Positions 6,903 through 13,816 of a stretch of 19,085 nucleotides of DNA are shown in pieces. The translations under genes and the position numbers were made by a program. The stretch is from contig CAJJMF010000023.1 in NCBI GenBank assembly GCA_905192805.1, forward strand, positions 1 to 19,085. The letters are read 5' to 3'. Origin of the DNA: an uncultured Sutterella sp. GTDB taxonomy: Bacteria; Pseudomonadota; Gammaproteobacteria; Burkholderiales; Burkholderiaceae_F. A model generated the notes under the pieces. The model saw nothing but the letters and a program-made list of their open reading frames with translations, searched no databases and was not told the origin of the DNA. The stretch's first letter is position 1. Every line of letters starts with the position of its first letter.

Positions 6903-8950
6903 GTCCTTATCCTACGCTTTTTACGCCCATCAAAGTCGGGGCTCATCAGCTGAAAAACCGAATCATCATGTCTCCAGTAACCACTGGGCTTGAAGGGCTT
7001 GTGGATTTTGAAAACGAGTGGGTGAACTTCTATCAAGCACGCTCGTCAGATCACGGGCCAGGTCTATTCAATATTCAGCACGGGGCCATCAGTTTTTCAG
7101 GTAAAAAACAACCGGATGCTCCCTTTCTGGATCATGTATTTTTCAATAAAGCCTTCCGCCTGACGAGCTTTTTACGTTCTCGAGGTTCGGAAGTCATATT
7201 GCAACTCATGCATCACGGGCTCGATGCGTCACACTTTGCCGTGGTCGCTTCGAGCAAACTGCACAACTACGAGACGCTCTATACGAGTCATAAAATTCCG
7301 TCCTTGTGGATCGAGCACTATATTCGGCAATATGCGCAACAAGCTGCCAATGCCGTCCGCAAAGGAGGATTTTCCGGAGTAGAGGTCTACGGCGGAAAAC
7401 TCTCACTCCCTAATACCTTTACGTGTCCCGTCCTCAATAAACGTACCGATAATTGGGGGCAAGAATACCACTTCCGATTTGCTAAAGAGGTGGTTCGTCG
7501 TATCCGTGACTACATTGGTCCTACCCCGTTGCTTACCTACCGACTCACTCTGATGGATTTTGTTCCCGAAGGCAATTCGTGGACCGATCTAATTGCCTTT
7601 GTCAATGAATTGGAGCATGAAGGGGTAGATATGCTCAGTTTTGACTTTGGGCTCATGAATACCAATATCCCCACGAACTCCGATTTAACGCCACGGGGGG
7701 TCTGGTATCCGTTTATTAACGAATTTTCTAAAAAGACCACACTCCCAGTCACCCTCACCACCCCCTCTGCTGCGCCAGAGGCGATTGAAGCTGCCCTCAC
7801 GCAAGACAATAAAACCCTTGTGGAATTGGATAAAGCGCTCGTTGCTGATCCGCAATGGGGAGAAAAGGTCTTCTACGGAAAAGTCAACGATGTGAATCCG
7901 TGTGTACATTGCTCTCATCGCTGTATCACGGAAACCTTCACTGGAGAACGCATCCCGTTATGCTGTGTCTCTAACCCTTACGCGGTCTTTCCCTTTAATC
8001 CGAAGCGGATTAACCCGGATCATGCCCAAGAACATTGTCTGATTGTCGGTGGTGGTCCCGCAGGGATGGCTGCAGCCGAACACGCCGCACGTAAAGGGGT
8101 CCAAACCGTTCTTATTGATGAAAAGCCGTTTTTAGGAGGGATGTTACGACTCTCGGCAATGATCCCAGGTCGAGAACGCCTCAATCAATTATTGGATTTA
8201 AAAGAAAAGCAACTCCTTGCGTTAGGCGTGGAAGTCATCAAAGGAATCAAGGTCACGCGCGAGTGGATCGAGGAACACTACCCTCAACACACCCTGATTT
8301 TAGCGACCGGTTGTATCCCGTCCATTCCTGATATTCCCGGCATCGATAGCTTAAATGTACTGACCTTTGAAGATCTCCTATACCGCAAAAGCCCCGTAGG
8401 ACATCGTGTCGCTGTCATAGGCGACTCTAGGATCGCCTTAGATACAGCACGCTACCTAGTCACTCACGAAGCATTAGAACGCACAGAATGGCTTCGTGCG
8501 TGGGGTATTGGTGACCCCAAATCCCATAGGGGAGGTTGTCAGGGGGTGATTCCCTTTGTGGAAGCACCTCAAGGGGCAACGTATTGGGTCACTGAGTTGC
8601 AATTGCGCCAACTCAAAGATGCGTTACGACATTCGGAAAAGTTACCTGAGTTGCAATGGATTTTAATGAATGGGGTACAAACGATCACGGAAGCCAGTAT
8701 CGAGTCTATCGATACGGTTTCCATAAAAATCACGACCCCCGAAGAAACCAATGCGACCAGCTATCGTATTGACCATGTCGTGATCGCAGGGGAGCTTGAA
8801 CCTCGTGACGAATTAATTCGATCTCTCGAAGAAAACGAGCGAGTTTTCCACACAGTAGGAAGCGTTACCAAACCCAATGAGCTATTTGGGGGGGGACCCA
8901 ATATGCAGAGCGGGATTGCGCTTATCCGAGAACTCTATAAACCCAAGTAA
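6899..8950 (+). CDS. Diverged NADH:flavin oxidoreductase, Old Yellow Enzyme / 2,4-dienoyl-CoA reductase (FadH)-like
   Basis: A three-domain flavoprotein of 683 residues, about the length of FadH. An N-terminal OYE-type TIM barrel (about 5-330) is followed by a cysteine cluster C335, C338, C342 and C355/C356 that fits the 4Fe-4S site of this family, then an FAD domain beginning LIVGGGPAGM (381-390) and a second dinucleotide fold near 503-520. The nucleotide motif of that second fold is weak (GDSRIA). At the positions where FadH has its active-site Tyr (GYL context) and His (GWHEARIPT context), my alignment gives Ser169 and Met253. The general fold is clear, but classical dienoyl-CoA reduction is doubtful and the substrate is unknown. 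It is coupled to the upstream nucleotidase by a 4-bp overlap. The stop at 8948-8950 overlaps the first DnaA-like box of the origin region. Confidence 0.85.
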   Translation: MSPYPTLFTPIKVGAHQLKNRIIMSPVTTGLEGLVDFENEWVNFYQARSSDHGPGLFNIQHGAISFSGKKQPDAPFLDHVFFNKAFRLTSFLRSRGSEVILQLMHHGLDASHFAVVASSKLHNYETLYTSHKIPSLWIEHYIRQYAQQAANAVRKGGFSGVEVYGGKLSLPNTFTCPVLNKRTDNWGQEYHFRFAKEVVRRIRDYIGPTPLLTYRLTLMDFVPEGNSWTDLIAFVNELEHEGVDMLSFDFGLMNTNIPTNSDLTPRGVWYPFINEFSKKTTLPVTLTTPSAAPEAIEAALTQDNKTLVELDKALVADPQWGEKVFYGKVNDVNPCVHCSHRCITETFTGERIPLCCVSNPYAVFPFNPKRINPDHAQEHCLIVGGGPAGMAAAEHAARKGVQTVLIDEKPFLGGMLRLSAMIPGRERLNQLLDLKEKQLLALGVEVIKGIKVTREWIEEHYPQHTLILATGCIPSIPDIPGIDSLNVLTFEDLLYRKSPVGHRVAVIGDSRIALDTARYLVTHEALERTEWLRAWGIGDPKSHRGGCQGVIPFVEAPQGATYWVTELQLRQLKDALRHSEKLPELQWILMNGVQTITEASIESIDTVSIKITTPEETNATSYRIDHVVIAGELEPRDELIRSLEENERVFHTVGSVTKPNELFGGGPNMQSGIALIRELYKPK

Positions 8951-9002
8951 TCCACAATATACTCACAAGCAACACACAACCTAATCCACAGGAATTTAGA
9001 CT

Positions 9003-9032
9003 AAAAAAGGGCGTTTTTTAACTCCCTTTTTT
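9003..9032. terminator. Bidirectional intrinsic terminator after the flavoprotein gene
   Basis: AAAAAAGGG (9003-9011) pairs with CCCTTTTTT (9024-9032) around a 12-nt loop, so a T-run follows the stem on both strands. It ends transcription from the nucleotidase-flavoprotein unit before the origin core and could also block transcription coming from the other side. The stem has only three G-C pairs, so its strength is uncertain. Confidence 0.7.
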
Positions 9033-9097
9033 ACTACCAACCCCTTGGATTTTTGGATTTCGCTCGTTTAAACGCATCACTCTTTCCAAAGTTATCC

Positions 9098-9131
9098 TAT
9101 TTAATAATATCTTTAATTAATTTTATAATTA
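9098..9131. other. AT-rich tract, candidate DNA unwinding element
   Basis: Thirty-four bases with a single G/C pair (C9111), the most AT-pure stretch I noticed in the window. It sits immediately left of the TAG triplets and of the perfect DnaA box at 9163-9171, the order expected for an origin melting region. Confidence 0.65.
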
Positions 9132-9152
9132 GTAGTGGTATGTAGTAGGGAG
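9130..9152 (+). repeat. TAG-triplet run resembling DnaA-trios
   Basis: TAG TAG TGG TAT (9130-9141) is followed after one base by a further pair of TAG (9143-9148) and then a G-rich GGGAG. In the basal origin unwinding system described for Bacillus, TAG-like trinucleotides lie between the melting region and a GC-rich spacer next to a DnaA box read as TGTGGATAA. The order and orientation here are the same. The spacer to the box at 9163 is longer than I recall for Bacillus, and only four of the triplets are exact. Confidence 0.5.
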
Positions 9153-9360
9153 AGTACTCTATTGTGGATAACCTCAGAAAGCCCTGCCACACAATGTATC
9201 ATCAGGTAGAATAACTCAGTGGATAACTTACATTTTTGGGTGTGGAAAAACTGGGGACCGGTGGGCATAAGTCTAAACATTTTATTTGTTGTTGTGGACT
9301 TATCCTCTATCACAAATATGTTCACTCTAAGTTATCAACAATTCTATCCACAAAAATAAC

Positions 9361-9372
9361 AACAAATTTGTT
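9361..9372. promoter_or_regulatory. 12-bp perfect palindrome just before the Crp-like gene
   Basis: AACAAATTTGTT is a perfect palindrome ending one base before the ATG at 9374, where a ribosome binding site would normally sit. It could be an operator for autoregulation by the adjacent regulator or an origin-associated protein site. There is no direct evidence for either. Confidence 0.4.
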
Positions 9373-9373
9373 T

Positions 9374-10102
9374 ATGAATACTTTAATTAGACCTTGGATC
9401 TCTCCCAGAATGAGCCAATCAATGGTGGGGGTTATGACGGGGCTCGGGCATAGCGTTCGCTATCAACGTGGGGAGGTTGTATATGGATCTCCCAACCTCT
9501 TTGGTAAGCTCATGTTCATACGATCTGGGGTGGTGGCAAAGGCATTGATTGACCCAGTGCGTGATGAACCGCTGATGTTGTCGTTGGGGACCTCGGGGGC
9601 ACTGTGTGGTAGTTACGAAAATTTATATGTCAATGATCGCTTACCGCGACGCCACTATTGTCTGACGACCAGTGAGGTGCTTGTCGTCAATCAGGAGCTT
9701 TTGCTAAAAATTGCCGACCAGAATGCGGACTGGCAACAGGAGTTGGCGAACTATGCTTCATACTGTGCGCTGTGTGATCGATTAGGGATGTTGGTGAACC
9801 GTGCTGGCAGTTTAGAGCAACGTTTTGGAGCATTGATGGTGTTGCTCCAAAGTGAAATGGATCCTGAGATTGAAAAAAATATCAGCTCAACAGGGATCGA
9901 CTGGATGCCTTTATTTATTTTCCCTGCCTTTAAGAGTATGTCGATTGTGCTCGATAGTGACGCGACGGAGCTCCATGAGGTGGTGCGTAACTGGAATACT
10001 CAAGGAATCATTCGACGCCGAGCGGGAAAACTATGGGTGAAGCGAGCAGTTTTTTATGACTATTGGCGATGGTTGCAACGGTTTGTTCAGCAAAATGCCT
10101 AG
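9374..10102 (+). CDS. Crp/Fnr-like transcriptional regulator (diverged)
   Basis: Predicted DNA-binding regulator of 242 residues. The first half has the look of a cyclic-nucleotide-binding-type beta barrel (about 25-110, with GEVVY at 33-37 and FIRSGVV at 48-54). A long helix follows (about 118-160), then a C-terminal winged-helix region (about 174-224), where DATELHEVVRNWNTQGIIRR resembles the recognition helix and wing of Crp relatives. I see neither the cAMP-binding signature of Crp nor the N-terminal cysteine set of Fnr, so the signal is unknown. The reading frame is open further upstream to 9236, but that extension runs through the DnaA-box cluster and looks non-coding. The ATG at 9374 has no clear Shine-Dalgarno, so the start is provisional; 9410 is an alternative. 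It is the first gene right of the putative origin. Confidence 0.75.
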   Translation: MNTLIRPWISPRMSQSMVGVMTGLGHSVRYQRGEVVYGSPNLFGKLMFIRSGVVAKALIDPVRDEPLMLSLGTSGALCGSYENLYVNDRLPRRHYCLTTSEVLVVNQELLLKIADQNADWQQELANYASYCALCDRLGMLVNRAGSLEQRFGALMVLLQSEMDPEIEKNISSTGIDWMPLFIFPAFKSMSIVLDSDATELHEVVRNWNTQGIIRRRAGKLWVKRAVFYDYWRWLQRFVQQNA

Positions 10103-10165
10103 TTGATTTTAGAAACGAATTACTCAACCAATTAGACTAGCCAACGATACTATAGAGTGTGTAAA

Positions 10166-10178
10166 GTGTTTTAAACAC
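10166..10178. promoter_or_regulatory. Palindrome upstream of the BON lipoprotein gene
   Basis: GTGTTT (10166-10171), one central T, then AAACAC (10173-10178): a perfect 6+1+6 inverted repeat in the 98-bp gap before the lipoprotein gene. A TACTAT hexamer at 10148-10153 just upstream could be a -10 element, but I find no matching -35. Such a repeat over a transcription start would suit a repressor or activator; which one is unknown. Confidence 0.35.
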
Positions 10179-10200
10179 GAGTATTTTTCAGGGGTTATTT

Positions 10201-10863
10201 ATGAAATTAGTCAAGAACATCACATTGATTGCTCTCAGCGCTGTGGGAGTTTCGATGTTGTCTGGTTGTGTCCCTTTGCTGTTTGGGGGAGCTGCGGCGA
10301 CTACGGCAACCGTCGCGACCGATCGTCGTTCTACTGGGGCCATTGTGAATGATGAAGTGATGGAAAAGAAGATTTATCTAGATATCACTGAAAAAATTAA
10401 ACCTGCCGATCACCACATCACTGTGACCAGCTATGACCGAAAAGTGCTCTTGACTGGAGAAGTGTCGACGCAAGCGGCTAAAGATACCGCCGAGCAAGTG
10501 GCGAAGGCTAGCTTAGATGTGGAAGGGGTCCATAACGAGTTGGCTGTGCGTCCTCCAGTGTCGGCCTCACAACGGATCAGTGACTCTTATTTAGCGACCA
10601 AGGTTCGTAGCCAGATTATTGCGACCAAGAAGATTTCTTTAAATCAAATGAAGGTGGTGGTCGATCGTGGCATTGTGTACTTAATGGGGATTGTGACACC
10701 CACCGAAGCAGCCATGACCAAGAAACTGGTTGCGGGGATTGAAGGAGTGCGTCAAGTGGTGGCGCTCTATAGCATCGAGTCGGAAGATATGATTCGTTTG
10801 CGCCTCAACCACGACAACCAAACTAAGTCCCAAAATACGTCGACTGAGGGCACTCAGTTCTAG
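10201..10863 (+). CDS. dolP: Outer-membrane lipoprotein with two BON domains, DolP/YraP-like
   Basis: Predicted lipid-anchored periplasmic protein supporting outer-membrane integrity. In E. coli, DolP (formerly YraP) binds anionic phospholipids and locates to division sites. Residues 1-22 form a lipoprotein signal peptide with lipobox LSGC and acylated C23. A Gly/Ala/Thr-rich segment leads into DRRSTGAIVND (41-51), typical of the family. BON domain 1 spans about 50-117 and BON domain 2 about 127-192. A polar tail of about 25 residues makes it longer than E. coli DolP (191; here 220). AGGGG at 10190-10194 precedes the ATG. It is followed by a strong terminator, so it seems to be a single-gene unit, or the end of one with the Crp-like gene. 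Confidence 0.88.
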   Translation: MKLVKNITLIALSAVGVSMLSGCVPLLFGGAAATTATVATDRRSTGAIVNDEVMEKKIYLDITEKIKPADHHITVTSYDRKVLLTGEVSTQAAKDTAEQVAKASLDVEGVHNELAVRPPVSASQRISDSYLATKVRSQIIATKKISLNQMKVVVDRGIVYLMGIVTPTEAAMTKKLVAGIEGVRQVVALYSIESEDMIRLRLNHDNQTKSQNTSTEGTQF

Positions 10864-10875
10864 CCGATAGAGACG

Positions 10876-10908
10876 AAAAAGCCACTCAATACACTGAGTG
10901 GCTTTTTT
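10876..10908. terminator. Bidirectional intrinsic terminator between dolP and menA
   Basis: GCCACTCA (10881-10888) pairs with TGAGTGGC (10895-10902) around a 6-nt loop, flanked by five A on the left and six T on the right. It is a textbook rho-independent terminator for the plus-strand gene, and the A-run serves the convergent minus-strand menA, whose stop is at 10916. Confidence 0.93.
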
Positions 10909-10915
10909 AATGTTT

Positions 10916-11839
10916 TCAAGGAAGGGAGATTGGAAGCACAATGTTCAGTACGATTCCTAACGTGAAGAGAAGTGCATAGAGCAATCCTAATTTCACGCAA
11001 CCAAACATGACCGAGTTGAGTTCATAGCCATGCTTGGTTTGGAAGTCTTTCAGCAGTTTGGGTAACCCTGGTACCAAGACCAACGGGAGAAGGATCCAAG
11101 GCGTTTTGAGCGTTGCGCAAAACCACAGTAGTAAAACAAACGGTACCACTACCATCGCAAGAAACACAGCCGTGAACGTCCTACTGGAGGTGACGACGGC
11201 TAAGGTATGACGTTGGATACTGGCGTCGTGCTCTTTGTCACGCCAGTTATTCACGGCGAGCACAGAGGCTGCAGTAGCACCGATGGCTATCCCGAGTAAG
11301 ATGGCATTTAGACTCACTGTGTGTGCTTGCAAGTAATAGGTTCCACACACTGCGGTGAGCCCAAAAAAAATCAAAACGAGGAGCTCCCCAAATGGGCTGT
11401 AAGCAATGGGCCAAGGTCCCCCCATGTAGCAATAGGCAGCAATGACAGAGACTAGCCCGATAAAGAAGAATGCCCAACCTCCCGAGACGACTAACCACAA
11501 CGTATTGAGTAGCGCCAGACAGATGGTGATCCCAATCGCGACACGCGCTGTTCCCATCGAAATCCATCCGTTTGCCGTAGCACGAGGGAGCCCTTTGCGA
11601 TTGCTTTTTTCTGCTTTTCGGACGGTATATCCGAGATCATTCTCCATATTGGTCGTGATTTGCATCAATAACGCCAACGTGAGCGTCAATAGCGCGACGA
11701 CAGGCGACAGTAGGCGTGTTTCAGCATAGACCAAAGCCAATGCAGATACCACCGGTGCTATCGCAACGCCCCATGTTTTGGGGCGAATAAAGGAGAGCCA
11801 GGCTTGGATTAACCCAGGGTACGGAAGTTCCGTTGTCAT
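10916..11839 (-). CDS. menA: 1,4-dihydroxy-2-naphthoate polyprenyltransferase (MenA-type, UbiA superfamily)
   Basis: Integral inner-membrane enzyme that attaches a polyprenyl chain to 1,4-dihydroxy-2-naphthoate, giving demethylmenaquinone. It has 307 residues with about eight to nine hydrophobic segments. MenA-type signatures are FIRPKTWGVAIAPV (17-30), YMGGPWPIAY (138-147), FFGLTAVCGTYYLQ (158-171) and the second metal motif NNWRDKEHD (197-205). The first metal motif reads NMENDLGY (64-71): the usual second Asp is Tyr71. The GLPRA segment (83-87) after it is family-like, so alignment is not in doubt. The start codon lies one base after the upstream gene's stop, so translation is probably coupled. 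Menaquinone as electron carrier is inferred from this gene alone. Confidence 0.87.
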   Translation of the reverse strand: MTTELPYPGLIQAWLSFIRPKTWGVAIAPVVSALALVYAETRLLSPVVALLTLTLALLMQITTNMENDLGYTVRKAEKSNRKGLPRATANGWISMGTARVAIGITICLALLNTLWLVVSGGWAFFFIGLVSVIAAYCYMGGPWPIAYSPFGELLVLIFFGLTAVCGTYYLQAHTVSLNAILLGIAIGATAASVLAVNNWRDKEHDASIQRHTLAVVTSSRTFTAVFLAMVVVPFVLLLWFCATLKTPWILLPLVLVPGLPKLLKDFQTKHGYELNSVMFGCVKLGLLYALLFTLGIVLNIVLPISLP

Positions 11840-11840
11840 T

Positions 11841-12119
11841 TTAGAGCGCCACTTTCACTTTGGGATGTGAGGTAATGGCTCGGTACATGTTATCGAGCTC
11901 TTCGCGAGAATTCGCGTGCACCACAATATTGACTGAAATATACTTTCCCGTTTTGGAAAGTGCGGTGGTGGTTTTCGAATTGTCAAAGGTAGGGAACTGC
12001 TGACGGGCTAAATCCTCGATAATCTTGGGAAAGTCAGGCTCATTGAGCCCCATCACTTTGATAGGAAAGTCCACAGGAAACTGTAGTAATTCTTTCTGAT
12101 CGGTTGTCAGTTCAGCCAT
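11841..12119 (-). CDS. ybeD: DUF493 / YbeD-family protein
   Basis: Small cytoplasmic protein of an uncharacterised family with an ACT-like fold; 92 residues from the chosen start, close to the roughly 87 of E. coli YbeD. The family-type opening LLQFPVDFPIKVMG (about 11-24) and the C-terminal beta-strand-rich half with YISVNIVVHANSREELDNMY support the call. The open frame extends upstream to 12209. ATG at 12119 (or 12131) is preferred because homologues start just before this motif and the extra N-terminus resembles nothing. The ribosome binding site is weak. In many proteobacteria ybeD neighbours lipB; here it is one base from menA and divergent from birA. Confidence 0.85.
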   Translation of the reverse strand: MAELTTDQKELLQFPVDFPIKVMGLNEPDFPKIIEDLARQQFPTFDNSKTTTALSKTGKYISVNIVVHANSREELDNMYRAITSHPKVKVAL

Positions 12120-12230
12120 AATTTTTCTCATGCAAGGTGTAATACGAAACTGGGCAAATTGTACCCGTTCATCCGTGATAAATGTCGATAAACGCAACGC
12201 TTTTGGCAAATCTCAATGGGAGTAAAGGTC

Positions 12231-13016
12231 ATGTTGGTTCACTGTGAGAATGCTTTTTATCTCAGTCCTCACATGGTAGACAGATTTGCCGAGGCAAGTA
12301 TGGTTCTCGAGGTAGTCGCTTCAACCGGCTCCACTAACACGGATTTAAAAAACGCTATTCGTGCTGGGGAAGACTTCCGGTTACCGCGGGTTCGGGTGGC
12401 GTATGAACAAACGGCAGGTCGAGGGACACGCGGTCACCAGTGGCTTCAATTACGTGACGCCATTACGTTTAGTTTGGCGTTACCGCTCCCCAGGGAATCA
12501 GAAACCGTCACTTTACAAGCAGGGATCGCTTGGGTAAACGCTATTCGTCGTAGTTTTGCCATTCCGATCGGTTTGAAGTGGCCCAACGATCTGTTTATAG
12601 AAGGGGCTAAGGTGGGAGGCATATTAAGTGAAGTGGTACAACATCCGCTCCTGGGCACGATGTTAGTGGTGGGAATTGGCACGAACCTATGGGTCCCAGC
12701 GGACCAATCTAAAGCCAGTTGGCCAATACGTGGTATCTTTAGCACGCATGAGCAGGCGCGAACCACTCCGTGGGATTCCCTTTTTTTCTCTTGGGTACAA
12801 CAACTCTATCAGGCGCTCCTGGTGCCTGTGCGAAAGATTTCTTCTGTATGGCATTCTTATGATGTATTCTTAGGGAAGACCGTCACGGTAGACACCCCTC
12901 AGACAGAATGGATTGGCATCGTACAGGGTATTAATGCCCAAGGACAGTTGCTCTTAAAAACCCCACATGGGATCGTAACGATTACAACGGGTTCAATTAA
13001 AGGCGTAATTTCATGA
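12231..13016 (+). CDS. birA: Biotin--[acetyl-CoA carboxylase] ligase, without the N-terminal repressor domain
   Basis: Activates biotin with ATP to biotinyl-AMP and transfers it to the carrier protein of acetyl-CoA carboxylase. The 261-residue protein begins directly with the catalytic domain: TGSTNTDL near 32-39, the biotin/AMP loop AGRGTRGHQW (62-71), the catalytic KWPNDL (116-121) and KVGGIL (127-132). A small C-terminal SH3-like domain (about 213-258) follows. The helix-turn-helix domain that lets E. coli BirA repress biotin genes is absent, so it should be a ligase only (group I). An ATG at 12216 is in frame, but the one at 12231 has GGAG 9 nt upstream. Its TGA overlaps the coaX ATG. Confidence 0.93.
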   Translation: MLVHCENAFYLSPHMVDRFAEASMVLEVVASTGSTNTDLKNAIRAGEDFRLPRVRVAYEQTAGRGTRGHQWLQLRDAITFSLALPLPRESETVTLQAGIAWVNAIRRSFAIPIGLKWPNDLFIEGAKVGGILSEVVQHPLLGTMLVVGIGTNLWVPADQSKASWPIRGIFSTHEQARTTPWDSLFFSWVQQLYQALLVPVRKISSVWHSYDVFLGKTVTVDTPQTEWIGIVQGINAQGQLLLKTPHGIVTITTGSIKGVIS

Positions 13017-13816
13017 GTTACATGGTAGAACCGAACAAGTTTCTCTTAGTGGATGCGGGGCATACTGCCATTAAGTTAGCAACACTTGACCGACTAGGAG
13101 ATCCTGTCACGCTCTATTACCGTGACCCGACAGGTGATTTCCGTGCACAGCTTCGCACCTTATTAAAAAACTTATCGCCTCTGGTCGCGATTGGCTGTTT
13201 ACCAAATGCTTCTCCCATTGCGGAGCAACTCGAGACGATTCTGAAGACCGAAGTGCAGTACTGGGAACGGTTACGCTCCGAAACCGCTTTTGAATGCCAT
13301 GAATTTACCCTCAAAAATGGTTATAGCGATCCATCGAGTTTGGGGAGCGATCGCTGGTATGCCGCTTTAGGAGCTTTAAAAAACATTACAAAAGCCCCTT
13401 TGGTTATCGCTCAATTAGGGACGGCAACGACGGTAGACGTGGTGAAGAAGATCTCGGAAGGGGTCTTTGTGTTTGAAGGCGGGCATATTGTCCAAGGCTT
13501 TGAGATGATGCTTGGTAAACTGGTCGAAGAGATTCCGAGTTTACAGCGTGTTCCTGGGCATATCGTGCCTATTCCCCAGTCGACGGCTGATGCGATTCGA
13601 ACGGGGGCCTGTGAAGCGCAAATAGGAGTGATTCTACGGACTGTTCAAAAGTTAGGGCTTCCTACACAGACGCAGATTGCGATTGGAGGAGGAGCCTCCT
13701 CAGAGCTCCTACCTGTGCTCAGTGAGGTATTTCCTAGCGCCATGATCAAATCCGATTGGGTGTTGGAAGGGTTAGCTCTGAAGGCGTATCAAATTCGAGG
13801 AGAGCTCGATGGCTAA
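13013..13816 (+). CDS. coaX: Type III pantothenate kinase
   Basis: Phosphorylates pantothenate in the first step of coenzyme A synthesis. The type III enzyme belongs to the ASKHA fold and is not inhibited by CoA. The protein has 267 residues. The phosphate-binding loop DAGHTAIK (14-21) carries the catalytic Asp14, with His17 where most members have Asn. GSDRW (111-115) belongs to the pantothenate site, GTATTVD (136-142) is the phosphate-2 motif, and GGHIVQG (156-162) has Gln161 where Pro is usual. In Bordetella the orthologue is known as Baf. It overlaps birA by 4 bp and the next gene by 8 bp, so birA-coaX-SPOR form one coupled unit. Confidence 0.93.
   Translation: MSYMVEPNKFLLVDAGHTAIKLATLDRLGDPVTLYYRDPTGDFRAQLRTLLKNLSPLVAIGCLPNASPIAEQLETILKTEVQYWERLRSETAFECHEFTLKNGYSDPSSLGSDRWYAALGALKNITKAPLVIAQLGTATTVDVVKKISEGVFVFEGGHIVQGFEMMLGKLVEEIPSLQRVPGHIVPIPQSTADAIRTGACEAQIGVILRTVQKLGLPTQTQIAIGGGASSELLPVLSEVFPSAMIKSDWVLEGLALKAYQIRGELDG

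Larger units (their letters stand above)
8948..9373. other. Probable replication origin (oriC)
   Basis: The gene-free stretch holds a cluster of DnaA-box-like 9-mers. On the plus strand: TAATCCACA at 8948-8956 and again at 8982-8990, TTATCAACA at 9332-9340, CTATCCACA at 9344-9352. On the minus strand: TTATCCACA at 9163-9171 (perfect), TTATCCACT at 9218-9226, TTTTCCACA at 9241-9249 (fits TTWTNCACA), TTATGCCCA at 9262-9270. It also has an extreme AT tract (9098-9131) and TAG triplets next to it. Hand counts on the plus strand favour C over G to the left and G over C to the right, the expected pattern around an origin. It is bounded by the flavoprotein stop and the Crp-like gene. No replication experiment is available, and the rpmH-dnaA gap is the rival site. 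Confidence 0.75.

Noticed and set aside
9236..9373. Upstream extension of the Crp-like gene (46 extra residues)
   Set aside because: The extension is encoded by the DnaA-box cluster, is Cys/Lys/Thr-rich without domain character, and family length fits the ATG at 9374.
12120..12209. Longer N-terminus for the YbeD-like protein
   Set aside because: YbeD relatives begin just before the FPxxFPIKVMG-like motif; the extra 30 residues look like translated leader.
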